Positions 7,761 through 16,327 of a stretch of 52,759 nt of DNA are shown here, in pieces. The position numbers and the translations under genes were made by a program. Positions within the stretch are counted from its first letter, which is position 1. Each line of letters begins with the position of its first letter. The notes under the pieces are model-generated. The model did no database searches, was not told the origin of the DNA, and saw only the letters and a list, made by a program, of their open reading frames with translations. Source of the stretch: JAOPZW01 sp036379935 (lineage in GTDB: Bacteria; Actinomycetota; Thermoleophilia; Solirubrobacterales; Solirubrobacteraceae); contig DASVFT010000139.1 of assembly GCA_036379935.1 (NCBI GenBank), forward strand, positions 1 through 52,759, given 5' to 3'.

Positions 7761-8992
7761 GTCGCCTCCACGGGTCGGGGCTCCGGAGTCTCGCGCCTGC
7801 GCACAGCGCGCGCGGCAGCGCGCTCGTCCTCCTCGCCCTCCAGCGGCGCGAGCACTGCGAACGCGACGAGCGGCGCCAGGGCCAGGACGACGTACGCGGC
7901 GGTCCACGACGTGGCCTCGACGAGCACGCCGAAGGCCGTCGGCGCCAGCACGCCGCCGATCGAGATCACCGTGTTCTGGAAGCTCATGGCCGTCCCCGCG
8001 CGGGCGCGCCCGGAGATCTCCGCGGCCGCGGTGAAGGCCAGGCCGTTCCAGCTCATGGTCGACACGGCAGCCAGCGCGAGAACCGGGTAGAGCAGCACGC
8101 CGGGGCCGCCGGCCAGAGCTCCGAGCGCGGCCAGCAGCACCGCGTTGCGGCCGGCGATCCGGCGCAGCGGCGCGATGCGAAGGCCTTCCCGGTCCGAGCG
8201 GCGGCCGGCGACGATGCGCATCCCGGCGCCGACGAGCTGCACGACGCCGAGCGCGGCGGCCGCGCCCGCGGCCGAGACGCCGCGCGCATCGTGGAGGAAG
8301 AGGACGATGAAGCCGAGCATCGAGGCCTGCGCGCACACGAGCAGGGCGCCGCCGGCGCCCAGGCGCCAGAGGCGCCGGTCGCGCGTCGGCGGCGGGGAGG
8401 GCACCGGCGCAAGCCTCGTGGCCGACGGCGGCGGATCGCGCATCAGGAGCGCCGCCGCGAGCGCGGCGCTGACGCTCAGGCCGGCGAGGGCGATGAAGGC
8501 GGCGCGGAGCCCGTGGGCGCCGGCGAGGCTCGGCAGCGTCACCGAGGCGAGCGCGCCGCCGAGCGGGAGCGCCATCTGGCGGATGCCGAGCGCGAACCCG
8601 CGCTCGTCGCGTGCGAACCATCCCATCACCGCGCGGCCTGAGGCTCCGGTGGCGCTGGCCCCCAGCATGCCGGCGGCGAGGAGCCCGAGGAGCAGCACCG
8701 GGTACGAGGAAGCGACGGCGACGCCGAGCAGCGCCAGAGCGCTCCCGGTCAGCCCGGCGAACATGACCGGGCGCTCGCCGATGCGGTCGGTCAGCGCGCC
8801 CCACGGCACGAGCGTGAGCATCCCGCCGGCGGTCACCGCGGCGAAGGCGAGGCCGACCTCGCCGAGGGTGAGGCCGTACTCGCTGCGCACGGCGGGCCCG
8901 AGCGAGGGCAGGCCCATGCGCAGCGCCGAGAACGCGCCGGCCCCCACGGCGCCCGTGGCCAGGATGACCCAGCGGTAGCGCGAGCCCGTCAC
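7757..8992 (-). CDS. MFS transporter
   Basis: About 411 residues with twelve predicted membrane segments. The loop 2-3 motif of the major facilitator superfamily is visible (WGALTDRIGERPVM), with a degenerate counterpart in the second half (VAGRRSDREGLR). The substrate is not identifiable. The GTG at 8992 overlaps the stop of the CGNR regulator gene (GTGA), and its own stop overlaps citrate synthase. The longer open frame upstream only shadows the regulator gene. The tail ends in a charged Glu/Arg segment after the last helix. Confidence 0.88.
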   Translation of the reverse strand: MTGSRYRWVILATGAVGAGAFSALRMGLPSLGPAVRSEYGLTLGEVGLAFAAVTAGGMLTLVPWGALTDRIGERPVMFAGLTGSALALLGVAVASSYPVLLLGLLAAGMLGASATGASGRAVMGWFARDERGFALGIRQMALPLGGALASVTLPSLAGAHGLRAAFIALAGLSVSAALAAALLMRDPPPSATRLAPVPSPPPTRDRRLWRLGAGGALLVCAQASMLGFIVLFLHDARGVSAAGAAAALGVVQLVGAGMRIVAGRRSDREGLRIAPLRRIAGRNAVLLAALGALAGGPGVLLYPVLALAAVSTMSWNGLAFTAAAEISGRARAGTAMSFQNTVISIGGVLAPTAFGVLVEATSWTAAYVVLALAPLVAFAVLAPLEGEEDERAAARAVRRRETPEPRPVEAT

Positions 8993-9618
8993 GCCATCGC
9001 TCTCGCGCGCGCCCGGTGCCGGCGCGCCTTGGCCTCGTTGCCACACGATGCCATCGAGCACCACCGCCGCCGGGCAGCCGGCGAGCGATCGTAGAAGCGC
9101 GCCGAGCAGGTCTCCGACGCGCAGATGCGGATCCGCGCCGCCTGCGCGGGCGTCCCGAGCATGCGGGCCGCGTCGAGGGCCACGGCGGCAAGGGCGCCGC
9201 GGACGGCGTCGTCGGCCGGGCGCTCGCACAGGCTCGGCCGGCCGTCGGCGCCGAGAGCGAGGTGCGGCGGCGCACAGGCGTCCGCAAGCCAGCCGTCGAT
9301 CTCCTCGATGGCGGCGTGCGGCGCGACCTCGCTGTCGACCGCCGCCTGGACGCCCAGGTCGATGGCCTCGCGCAGGTCGCGCGCGTCATCGAGCACCGCT
9401 CGCGTCACGGCCGCCGGCGCGGGCAGCAGCTCGGCCCGCACGAGCCACCGGCCGAGATCGTCGGGCGTGACGAGCGTCTCGACCCGGCGGCGCCAACGCT
9501 CGCGGAGCGTGTTGACCAGGTCGACGGCCGGACGCCCGCCGAGCCAGTACCACCACTCCACCCCGCTGGCCAGCGGAAGGGCGAGGTCGTCGGGGAGATC
9601 GCGGGCGGTCGCGTCCAT
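8989..9618 (-). CDS. CGNR zinc-finger / ABATE-domain transcriptional regulator
   Basis: 209 residues. The N-terminal about 130 residues match the stress-linked ABATE (DUF1470) fold (LVNTLRERW early on). The C-terminus holds a treble-clef zinc finger: ICASETCSARFYDRS, then RRWCSMASCGNEAKARRHR. The last Cys-Gly-Asn is normally followed by Arg; here it is Glu. Members are DNA-binding regulators. As first gene of an operon with an MFS transporter and citrate synthase it probably controls them. ATG start at 9618. Confidence 0.88.
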   Translation of the reverse strand: MDATARDLPDDLALPLASGVEWWYWLGGRPAVDLVNTLRERWRRRVETLVTPDDLGRWLVRAELLPAPAAVTRAVLDDARDLREAIDLGVQAAVDSEVAPHAAIEEIDGWLADACAPPHLALGADGRPSLCERPADDAVRGALAAVALDAARMLGTPAQAARIRICASETCSARFYDRSPAARRRWCSMASCGNEAKARRHRARARAMA

Positions 9619-9730
9619 AACCAGATACTAGCGAGCAACCGGTTATGGCGAGCTGCGGCCGAGCATGGGCCGCCGCCGCCGCGGCGCCGCGTCCGGGCGC
9701 GCGGCGGCGGCGCGGCTAGGCTCCCGCGCA

Positions 9731-11152
9731 ATGCCCGACCTCCTCTTCCGCCCGGCGAGCGAGCTCGCGGCGCTCGTGCGCGCGGGCGAGCTGTCGTCGC
9801 GCGAGCTCGTGCAGGCCTCGCTCGACCGCATCGACGCGCTGGACCCCGAGCTCAACGCGTTCGTCGACGTCTTCCACGACGACGCCCTGGCCGCCGCCGA
9901 CGCGGTGGCTCCCGGCGATACGCGGCCCTTCGCGGGCGTGCCGATCGCGATCAAGAACAACCGCGCCATCGCGGGCCGGCGCCTGACCTTCGCCGCCGAC
10001 TTCTTCGGGGACTGGGAGGCGCCCTACGACCACAACGTGGTCCGGCGCCTGAAGGAGGCGGGCTTCGTCGTCGTGGGCACGACCACGCTGCCCGAGTGGG
10101 GCATCCTGCCGTGGACCAACACGAAGCGCTTCGGCCCGACGCGCAACCCGTGGGACCCCGCGCGCACCAGCGGCGGCTCGTCGGGTGGCTCGGCCACGGC
10201 GGTGGCGGCCGGCATGGTGCCGATCGCCCACGCCAACGACGGCGGCGGGTCGACGCGCATCCCCGCCGCCTGCTGCGGCCTCGTCGGGCTCAAGCCGCAG
10301 CGCAACCGGATCTCGCCGGCGCCCGAGCTCGCCGAGAGCTTCCTGTCCGCGGACGGCGTCCTCACCCGCTCCGTGCGCGACACCGCGCTCGCGCTCGACG
10401 TGCTCGCGGGGACCGAGACCGGCGACGGGTCGTGGGCGCCGCCGCCGGCCGAGCCGTTCGCGGTCGCCGCCGGCCGGCGGCCGCAGCGCCTGCGGGTCGC
10501 GGTCGTGACCAACCCGCCGATCGAGGCGCCGCTCGACCCTGTGCGGGCCGAGGCGGCCCGCCAGGCGGGGCGGCTGCTCGGGGGCCTCGGCCATCACGTC
10601 GAGGAGACCGAGGCGCCCTGGCGCGACGACAGCCTGCTCAGCGCCTTCACCGCGCTCTTCGCGCCGCTCGTCATGCTGCAGGTCGCCTTCGGCCGCATCC
10701 TCCAGGGGCGCGAGCCCACCGAGCACGAGATGGAGCCCGTGAGCTGGGCGCTGTGGCAGCTCGTGAGCGGCATGCCGGCGCTCGAGAGCCATCTCGCCGC
10801 CGCGCGGCTCCAGCTCTTCGCACGGCGACTGCTGAGCTGGATGGCGCAGTACGACGTCATCGTCGCGCCCGCGCTGGCCGAGGCGCCGGTCCTGCTCGAC
10901 GAGGTCGACTGGCGGACCGACGATCCGATGGGACTGTTCACGCGGTCGGCCGCCTTCACGCCGTACACCGCCGTGGCCAACGTCACCGGGCAGCCGGCGA
11001 TCGTCGTACCGCTGGCCGAGCACGCAGGGTTGCCGGTCGGCGTCCAGCTCTTCGGCCGCCCGGCCGGCGAGGCCGAGCTGCTGGCCATCGCCACCGCACT
11101 CGAAGAGGCGCAGCCATGGGCGCAGCGCCATCCGCAGCCAGCGGCCGCGTGA
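9731..11152 (+). CDS. Amidase signature family hydrolase
   Basis: 473 residues. The amidase signature is intact: catalytic Lys in FAGVPIAIKNN, the Gly/Ser-rich stretch RTSGGSSGGSATAVAAG and the nucleophile region NDGGGSTRIPAACCGLVGLKP, giving the Ser-cisSer-Lys triad. It hydrolyses a carboxamide (or aryl/acyl amide) in the cytoplasm; the substrate is unknown. I chose the ATG at 9731 because the 22 residues encoded upstream are Arg/Ala-rich and unlike the family N-terminus. It is monocistronic, ending at a bidirectional terminator. Confidence 0.92.
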   Translation: MPDLLFRPASELAALVRAGELSSRELVQASLDRIDALDPELNAFVDVFHDDALAAADAVAPGDTRPFAGVPIAIKNNRAIAGRRLTFAADFFGDWEAPYDHNVVRRLKEAGFVVVGTTTLPEWGILPWTNTKRFGPTRNPWDPARTSGGSSGGSATAVAAGMVPIAHANDGGGSTRIPAACCGLVGLKPQRNRISPAPELAESFLSADGVLTRSVRDTALALDVLAGTETGDGSWAPPPAEPFAVAAGRRPQRLRVAVVTNPPIEAPLDPVRAEAARQAGRLLGGLGHHVEETEAPWRDDSLLSAFTALFAPLVMLQVAFGRILQGREPTEHEMEPVSWALWQLVSGMPALESHLAAARLQLFARRLLSWMAQYDVIVAPALAEAPVLLDEVDWRTDDPMGLFTRSAAFTPYTAVANVTGQPAIVVPLAEHAGLPVGVQLFGRPAGEAELLAIATALEEAQPWAQRHPQPAAA

Positions 11153-11163
11153 GCGGATCACGT

Positions 11164-11197
11164 ATGGCCCCGGCCGCGCAAGCGCGACCGGGGCCAT
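11164..11197. terminator. Bidirectional terminator between convergent genes
   Basis: Inverted repeat ATGGCCCCGG (11164-11173) / CCGGGGCCAT (11188-11197), with further GCGC pairing inside the loop, lies between the amidase stop and the end of the secreted-protein gene. A degraded copy (ACCGGAGCGCGACCGGAGCC) follows the neighbouring paralogue near 12770-12790. Confidence 0.65.
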
Positions 11198-11209
11198 GGG
11201 GTGATCAGC

Positions 11210-12427
11210 TCAGCCCGTGAACTGGGGCTGAGCGGCGGCGCCCCCACAGCGGCTGAACGACAGCCGCAGGGTCTTGGCCCTCGTGCCGCTGGTCCTGGCG
11301 AACTCGACCTTCGCGTAGACGCGGTGCGCGCCGTACGCGAGCCGGCGGACGTGCAGCGGGAGGACCCACTGGCTGCCCCGGTTCGGCCTGGTCAGCGTCT
11401 TCACCTTCTTGTTGTCGAGGTAGAAGGTGACCTTCACGATCCGCTTGCCGCTGACCGACGCGGCGACCACGTTGGTCCGCGGGCAGGTGCGCGGGCCGCG
11501 CATCTTGGCGCTGCCCGGCGTGACGCGCGCGGGGCTCACCTGGATCTGCGGATTGGGCGTGGTCGGCGGCACCGGCGGCGTCGGCGGGTTCGGCGGCGGC
11601 GGCGGCGGCTGGGGCTTGCGCGTGTTGGTGATCGTGCACTCCCACGCGTCGCCCTTGGCCACGTTGACGCTGCCGTCGGTGTCAGCCGGTCCGCCATGGG
11701 CGGTGTCGACGCACGACGTCGTGGCGTCGTAGTCGGCCAGGCTCGTGCCCGTGCCGGCGGTCTCGCCGACGGTGTGCGTGCCGACGTTCACCGTCTGCGT
11801 GCCGGTCGTCCCGCCGTCGCCGACGTCAGCGGCCTTGGTCTGACCGTCAACCTGAAGGTTGAACTTGCCGCCGTCGCCGGCCGGAAGGAGCTTCTTCGTC
11901 ACCTTGATGGTGCCCGTGTCCGGCTGCTTGGTGTTCGTGTACCAGCACTTGACCCACTCGTACCAGTGGACCTTGAGGCTCACCGTGCCCGTGGTGAGGT
12001 CCTTGGTGACCTCGCTCGCGGGCTTCACGGGCGAGCCCGTCGTGGGCTCCGTGCCGAACCCGGTGGACCCCTGCGTGTACCGGCAGGTGATGTCGGTCAG
12101 CTTGTAGCCGGCCTTCGGCTGCTCGGTCACCTTCAGCGCCGGGTAGCCCCACCTGCTGCACTCGCCGGCCTTCCCGGTCCGATCGATGTTGCACTCGATC
12201 TGCATGACGGAGCTCGACTGCCCGCCCTTGATCGAGAAGTTGCCGGCCGCCGGGACCAGGCTCGGCTGGAACCCGAACGTGTCGTTCGGGTCCCCACCCT
12301 GGTTGATCTTGGCGACCTGGATCTTGCCGTACGTGGCGTGGGCCGCCTGAGCGCACAGCGCCAGGCCCAGCCATGCCAGCGCAGCTGCGATCAGCAGCCG
12401 CGAACCGCGCGAAGCGCGAATGGACAT
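11210..12427 (-). CDS. Secreted surface protein with SpaA/prealbumin-like and C-terminal Ig-like domains
   Basis: 405 residues. It has a signal peptide (hydrophobic residues 10-28, AQAAHA cleavage), an N-terminal domain of about 150 residues with paired cysteines, then a prealbumin/SpaA-like module (starting GTIKVTKKLLPAGDGG and ending in WECTITNTRKP). A polyproline linker follows, then a C-terminal beta domain (VSGKRIVKVTFYLDNKKVKTL) ending QPQFTG. I recognise no sortase signal or enzyme motif; a cell-surface or secreted structural role is likely. The ATG at 12427 is preceded by GGTGA. It is a tandem paralogue of the next gene, which lacks the SpaA-like module. Confidence 0.8.
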   Translation of the reverse strand: MSIRASRGSRLLIAAALAWLGLALCAQAAHATYGKIQVAKINQGGDPNDTFGFQPSLVPAAGNFSIKGGQSSSVMQIECNIDRTGKAGECSRWGYPALKVTEQPKAGYKLTDITCRYTQGSTGFGTEPTTGSPVKPASEVTKDLTTGTVSLKVHWYEWVKCWYTNTKQPDTGTIKVTKKLLPAGDGGKFNLQVDGQTKAADVGDGGTTGTQTVNVGTHTVGETAGTGTSLADYDATTSCVDTAHGGPADTDGSVNVAKGDAWECTITNTRKPQPPPPPPNPPTPPVPPTTPNPQIQVSPARVTPGSAKMRGPRTCPRTNVVAASVSGKRIVKVTFYLDNKKVKTLTRPNRGSQWVLPLHVRRLAYGAHRVYAKVEFARTSGTRAKTLRLSFSRCGGAAAQPQFTG

Positions 12428-12480
12428 CTGAGAATCACCCCCATCCGGCGGCACCCTTGCCGCCGGGTCAGTCACCCCTG
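12428..12480 (-). promoter_or_regulatory. Conserved leader hairpin, copy A
   Basis: On the minus strand the leader reads CAGGGGTGA (12480-12472), then a perfect 8-bp hairpin CCGGCGGC-AAGGGT-GCCGCCGG (12466-12445), then GGGGGTGATT just before the ATG. The same order and spacing recurs before the paralogue at 13727. It could mask the ribosome site or be an RNA/protein-binding element. Confidence 0.5.
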
Positions 12481-12654
12481 CCCGAAGCATCCATACCCCG
12501 GGCTCGGCGGTCAATGTACACGGTGAGCGGTCGATGTCCAGCGACGAGCGGTCGTCCATGTGTCCAATCGCGGCGCTCGGCCCTCAAGCGCCGGAGTGGA
12601 CGGATGACCGATGGGGGCGTCAGCGCCGCGCGCGGGCACGCCACGACGCGACAG

Positions 12655-12675
12655 CCAGCGGGCCCGGCCCGCTGG
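12655..12675. terminator. Hairpin in the 12481-12794 gap
   Basis: A perfect inverted repeat with arms CCAGCGGGCC (12655-12664) and GGCCCGCTGG (12666-12675) separated by one base. It lies downstream of the second secreted-protein gene and may end its transcript. The rest of the 314-bp gap (12481-12794) shows no convincing gene. Confidence 0.45.
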
Positions 12676-12794
12676 CGCGAGCCTCGGGCCCCGCGGCACG
12701 GCAGCCAGCGACCCGGCCGAGCCCCCTCGACCGGGCCGCTGACGGGGTGCCCGGCCGCGCCCGGGGTGACCGGAGCGCGACCGGAGCCTTGGGG

Positions 12795-13727
12795 TCAGCC
12801 CGTGAACTGAGGCCTGGCGTTCGACGCGCCGCAGCGCGTGAACGCGAGCCGCAGCGTCTTGGCCCGCGTGCCGCTGGACCTTGCGAACTCGACCTTCGCG
12901 TAGACGCGGTGCGTGCCGTACGCGACCTTGCGCATGGCCACCGACAGCGACCAGCGCTTGCCCTTGTTGGGCTTGGTCAGGGTCTTCACCTTCCTGTTGT
13001 CGACGTAGAAGGTGACCTTCACGATCCGCTTGCCGCTCACCGTCGCGGCGACGACGTTGCTCGTCGGGCAGCCCTTCGGGCCGCGGAGCGTGGCCGAGCC
13101 CGGCCGCGCCTGGGCGGGGCTGACCTCGATCTGCGGCTGCCGCGCCGGTGCCGTGCCCGGCGGTGGCGCGCCCGCGGACGTGCCTGGCGGCGTCGGCGTG
13201 TTCGTGTACCAGCACACGACCCACTCGTTGTAGTGCAGGACGTTGAACGTGACGGTGCCCGAGGCCAGGTCGGTGGTCACCTCGCCGGCCGGCTTGACCG
13301 GCGACGCGGTCGTCGGCTGCCCGGCGTAGAGGTTGTTGTCGTCCTGGCCCTGCGTGTAGCGACACGTGATGTCGCTCAGCGTGTACCCCGCAGTCGGCTG
13401 CTCGGTGACCTTCAGCGTGGGATTGGGCCACTCGGTCTTGCAGTGGTCCTGATGCGTCGGTCGGTCAGTGGTGCACGCGGTGTCCCACGCCGGGCTGGAC
13501 TGCCCCCCCTGCAGGGAGAAGTCGGTCGCGGCCGGGACTGCGCCGGGGCTCTGCGTCAGCGTCGGGTGGAACGCAAAGCTGTCGTTCGGATTGCCACCCT
13601 GGTTGATCTTGACGATCTGGACCCTGCCGTGGGTCGCGTGCGCCGCCTGCGCGCACAGGGCCAGCCCAAGCCAGGCCAGTGCGGCTGCAACGAAGACGCG
13701 TGTTGCGCGCGTAGCACGAAAGGACAT
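12795..13727 (-). CDS. Secreted surface protein, paralogue of the 11210-12427 gene
   Basis: 310 residues with a nearly identical signal peptide (VAAALAWLGLALCAQAAHA). The N-terminal domain shares the order VKINQGG, KVTEQP.AGY.L.DITCRYTQG and WCWYTNT-like cysteines. After a short Pro/Ala linker comes the same C-terminal domain (VSGKRIVKVTFYVDNRKVKTL, ending RPQFTG). Compared with its neighbour it lacks the central SpaA-like module and long polyproline linker, about 95 residues. The duplication includes the leader hairpin and part of the terminator. Function is unknown; extracellular location is clear from the signal peptide. The ATG at 13727 aligns with that of the paralogue. Confidence 0.8.
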   Translation of the reverse strand: MSFRATRATRVFVAAALAWLGLALCAQAAHATHGRVQIVKINQGGNPNDSFAFHPTLTQSPGAVPAATDFSLQGGQSSPAWDTACTTDRPTHQDHCKTEWPNPTLKVTEQPTAGYTLSDITCRYTQGQDDNNLYAGQPTTASPVKPAGEVTTDLASGTVTFNVLHYNEWVVCWYTNTPTPPGTSAGAPPPGTAPARQPQIEVSPAQARPGSATLRGPKGCPTSNVVAATVSGKRIVKVTFYVDNRKVKTLTKPNKGKRWSLSVAMRKVAYGTHRVYAKVEFARSSGTRAKTLRLAFTRCGASNARPQFTG

Positions 13728-13786
13728 CTGGAAATCACAACCCCCAAGACGGCCGGCGGACCATTCCGCCGGCGATTTCACCCCTG
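13728..13786 (-). promoter_or_regulatory. Conserved leader hairpin, copy B
   Basis: The minus strand has CAGGGGTGA (13786-13778), hairpin GCCGGCGG-AATGGT-CCGCCGGC (13773-13752), then GGGGGTTGTGATTTCCAG before the ATG. It matches copy A in order, stem length (8 bp), loop pattern (AAxGGT) and flanks. Confidence 0.5.
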
Positions 13787-14132
13787 GCCCCAAACGAGGC
13801 CTAGCGGGCAAACTTACCCGGTGACCGGGTCTCGAAGAGAGCCGAACGGCACCCCGTTCGTCTCCGAACATCTGTCGTAGGCGAGGTTATGCCCCGCCCA
13901 GGACGGCAGACATGCGCCGCGGAGTCGCACCGAGCCCCTTGGCATCGGCGAATCCACGCGCTGAGATCATCGTCACCTCCATCAGCTCGACCTCCACACC
14001 CAGAGACTTCTTCGGGCCCCTATCGGCGGAAACGGCGCGCGACCTAAATGCTTCCGAAGACGCCCGTGGCGCCGGGGAGCAGGACCATGTCGATCATTAT
14101 GCTTCGCGGTCCGAACACGACTGAGGAAGTAC
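13787..14132. other. Intergenic region with palindromes between secreted-protein gene and ferredoxin
   Basis: No convincing gene. It contains a perfect palindrome ACCCGGTGACCGGGT (13816-13830) and a hairpin CGAACGG-CACC-CCGTTCG (13843-13860), both in the probable promoter/leader of the minus-strand gene. The ferredoxin promoter should lie near 14080-14120; CATTAT at 14096 is a weak -10 candidate. Confidence 0.4.
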
Positions 14133-14402
14133 ATGGCGTACGTCATAGCTGAGCCCTGCATCGGCACCAAGGACAACTCCTGCGTCGAGGTCTGCCCTGT
14201 GGATTGCATCCACCCGACCCCTGACGAGCCTGACTACGACCGGGTCGAGATGCTGTACATCGATCCCGAGGAGTGCATCGACTGCGACGCGTGCGTCGAG
14301 GCCTGTCCCGTCGACGCGTGCTTCGCGGAGGACCAGCTCCCGGAGGAGTGGCAGCAGTACACGCAGATCAACGCCGAGTACTACGCCAACACGAACACGT
14401 AG
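14133..14402 (+). CDS. fdxA: Seven-iron (3Fe-4S/4Fe-4S) type ferredoxin
   Basis: 89 residues. The first cluster motif is C9-x7-C17-x3-C21-P (with Cys25), the second C48-x2-C51-x2-C54-x3-C58-P. This spacing is typical of actinobacterial FdxA-type 7Fe or 8Fe ferredoxins, small cytoplasmic electron carriers. The acidic tail DQLPEEWQQYTQINAEYY is also usual for this group. GAGGAAGT precedes the ATG at good distance. Its redox partner is not encoded nearby; the next gene is the convergent Mrp ATPase. Confidence 0.93.
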   Translation: MAYVIAEPCIGTKDNSCVEVCPVDCIHPTPDEPDYDRVEMLYIDPEECIDCDACVEACPVDACFAEDQLPEEWQQYTQINAEYYANTNT

Positions 14403-14481
14403 CGGGCGCCTCCGCGGAACGGCTCGAGGACCAGCTGCGCGACGCGCGGTTCTACCGCCCGACCGCGGAGTACGCGCGGCC

Positions 14482-15630
14482 TTAGCCGGCCATCGGGAGC
14501 GACATGCCCGTCGGCGCCGGTGCCGGCACGGTGGGCGCGGCCTGCTGGAGGATCGGCAGCTCGAGCGGGAACATCGCCACGAGTCCGCGCGCCGCATGGC
14601 GGACGGCCTGCGCGGCGGGGTCATCGGGGTCGGTGAAGACGAGGGGCTCGCCGGCGTCGGCCTGCTCGCGCAGCGGCATGGTGAGCGGGACCTTGCCCAG
14701 GAGCGGGACGTCGAGCTCGTCGGCCAGCGCCTGGCCGCCGCCCTCGCCGAACAGCGCGTAACGCTCGCCGTCGGGCGTGACGAAGCCCGCCATGTTCTCC
14801 ACGACGCCGCCGATCTGGAGATCGACCTTGTTGGCCATCTCGGCCGCGCGGCGCGCGACCTTCTGGGCCACGGGCTGCGGCGTGGTGACGATGAGGAACT
14901 TGGCCTGCGGCAGGAGCTGGGCGAGCGTCATCGAGACGTCGCCGGTCCCGGGCGGCAGGTCGACGAGCAGGAAGTCCAGCTCGCCCCATTCCACGTCCTC
15001 GAGGAACTGGGTGAGCGCCTTGTGCAGCATCGGGCCGCGCCAGACGACGGCGCTGTCCTCCTCGACGAAGAAGCCGATCGACATCACCTTCACGCCGTGG
15101 CCCTCGAGCGGCAGGATCTTGCGCTGGGCCGACACGGGCGGGCGGCCGGAGACCCCGAACATGCGCGGGATGGAATAGCCCCAGACGTCGGCGTCGAGGA
15201 CTCCGACCTTCTTGCCGTCGGCCGCCAAAGCGGCGGCCAGGTTGGCGGTGATGGTCGACTTGCCGACCCCGCCCTTGCCGGAGCCGACGCACACCACGTT
15301 CGCGACCTGGGCGAGCGCCCCCTCGGGCAGGCCGCCGGGACGGCCGAGCTTGCGCTGGAGGCCGGCCTTCTCCTGGTCGGACAGGACGTCGAAGGACACC
15401 TCGACGCGCGAGACGCCATCGAGGCCGCTCACGGCCTCGCGGACGGCGTTCTCGAAATGGCTACGGATCGGACAGCCGGGCGTGGTGAGCGAGACCATGA
15501 CCCGCACGAGCCCGTCGGCCGCGTCGATCGAGCGCACCATCTCCAGCTCGACGATGGAGCGGCGCAGCTCGGGATCGATGACGGCCTCGAGGGCCTTGAG
15601 GATCTCGTCGCGAGAGGGCATGTGCCCCAT
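14482..15630 (-). CDS. mrp: Mrp/ApbC family P-loop ATPase, iron-sulfur cluster carrier
   Basis: 382 residues. An N-terminal MIP18/DUF59 domain (about 5-80; LTTPGCPIRSHFENAV) precedes the ParA/MinD-like ATPase with deviant Walker A (GSGKGGVGKST, near 117), switch DADVWGYSIPRMFG and LVDLPPGTGDVSMTL. The family scaffolds and delivers Fe-S clusters. The CPxC cluster-ligand motif found in many members after ENM is absent (ENMAGFVTPDGERY), as I recall for other actinobacterial Mrp proteins. Start at 15630, or the ATG three codons later; neither has a strong Shine-Dalgarno. Confidence 0.9.
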   Translation of the reverse strand: MGHMPSRDEILKALEAVIDPELRRSIVELEMVRSIDAADGLVRVMVSLTTPGCPIRSHFENAVREAVSGLDGVSRVEVSFDVLSDQEKAGLQRKLGRPGGLPEGALAQVANVVCVGSGKGGVGKSTITANLAAALAADGKKVGVLDADVWGYSIPRMFGVSGRPPVSAQRKILPLEGHGVKVMSIGFFVEEDSAVVWRGPMLHKALTQFLEDVEWGELDFLLVDLPPGTGDVSMTLAQLLPQAKFLIVTTPQPVAQKVARRAAEMANKVDLQIGGVVENMAGFVTPDGERYALFGEGGGQALADELDVPLLGKVPLTMPLREQADAGEPLVFTDPDDPAAQAVRHAARGLVAMFPLELPILQQAAPTVPAPAPTGMSLPMAG

Positions 15631-15667
15631 TGTGGCAAAGGCGGGGCGGCGCCAGAGGCGGGCGGCG

Positions 15668-16306
15668 CTAGGCGACGTCGGCGACGCGCTCCTGGACCTT
15701 GGTCGCGACCTGCGTGCCGCGCGCGATGCCGGTCTGCACGAGGTTCTCCACGCGGGCGGTCAGGAGGTCGGCCTGGGCGGTCACGTCCTTGCGGGTCGAG
15801 CGCAGCTCGCGCTCGACGCGGGTCCGACGCCGGCGCAGCTCACGCTCGACACGCGTGCGCGTGCGCTTGACCCGGCGCTCGACGCGCGTGCGCTCGCTGC
15901 GCCCGCGGCGCTCGAAGCGCTTGAGGTCGGACTCCAGACGCTTGCGCGTGGCGGCGAGCTCCTTCTCGGCCTTCTCGCGATCGGAGAGGCTGGAGGCCAG
16001 CTCCTCGAGCGTCGCGAAGGCCCTGTCGCGCGCCGTCGCCACGACGCCGATCGGGATGAGGACCGCGCGCTCGGCGTACTCCTGCACGCGATCGACCGGA
16101 GTCTTCGCCAGCTCGCGACGCGTCTCGGCCGCCTTCTTCGCGGTCGCCGAGCGCCTGCGCGCCGCGGCCGCCTGCTGCCGGCTGCGCGTCGCCGCGGCCT
16201 TCTTGGCAGCGGTCGAGCGCTTGGTGGCGCCGGCGGTGCGCCTGGTGGCACCGCTCGTCCGAGCGGTACGAGTCGTGCTCGGTGTGCTGGAAGCCTGGTC
16301 CGCCAT
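15668..16306 (-). CDS. Basic Ala/Lys-rich coiled-coil protein (histone-tail/HBHA-like)
   Basis: 212 residues in two parts. Residues 1-70 form a low-complexity Thr/Ala/Lys/Arg tail resembling histone H1 or the C-terminal tails of actinobacterial HU. Residues 75-212 form a long amphipathic, Arg/Glu-rich coiled coil (RVQEYAERAVLIPIGVVATARDR, then repeated RVERELRR-type heptads). It looks like a DNA- or polymer-binding structural protein, or a phasin/HBHA relative; I cannot choose between these. AGGGGGAA precedes the ATG at 16306. Two LexA-type boxes lie upstream, one inside its likely promoter, so it may be damage-inducible. Confidence 0.7.
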   Translation of the reverse strand: MADQASSTPSTTRTARTSGATRRTAGATKRSTAAKKAAATRSRQQAAAARRRSATAKKAAETRRELAKTPVDRVQEYAERAVLIPIGVVATARDRAFATLEELASSLSDREKAEKELAATRKRLESDLKRFERRGRSERTRVERRVKRTRTRVERELRRRRTRVERELRSTRKDVTAQADLLTARVENLVQTGIARGTQVATKVQERVADVA

Positions 16307-16327
16307 TGGTTCCCCCTCTGCTAAGGA

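Noticed and set aside
13912..14124. 70-codon open frame before the ferredoxin
   Set aside because: No ribosome site, no recognised similarity, and it occupies the expected ferredoxin promoter.
14404..14485. Short in-frame stretch after the ferredoxin ending in RFYRPTAEYARP
   Set aside because: It looks protein-like but opens only inside the ferredoxin in another frame, has no start signal of its own and is too short to assign.
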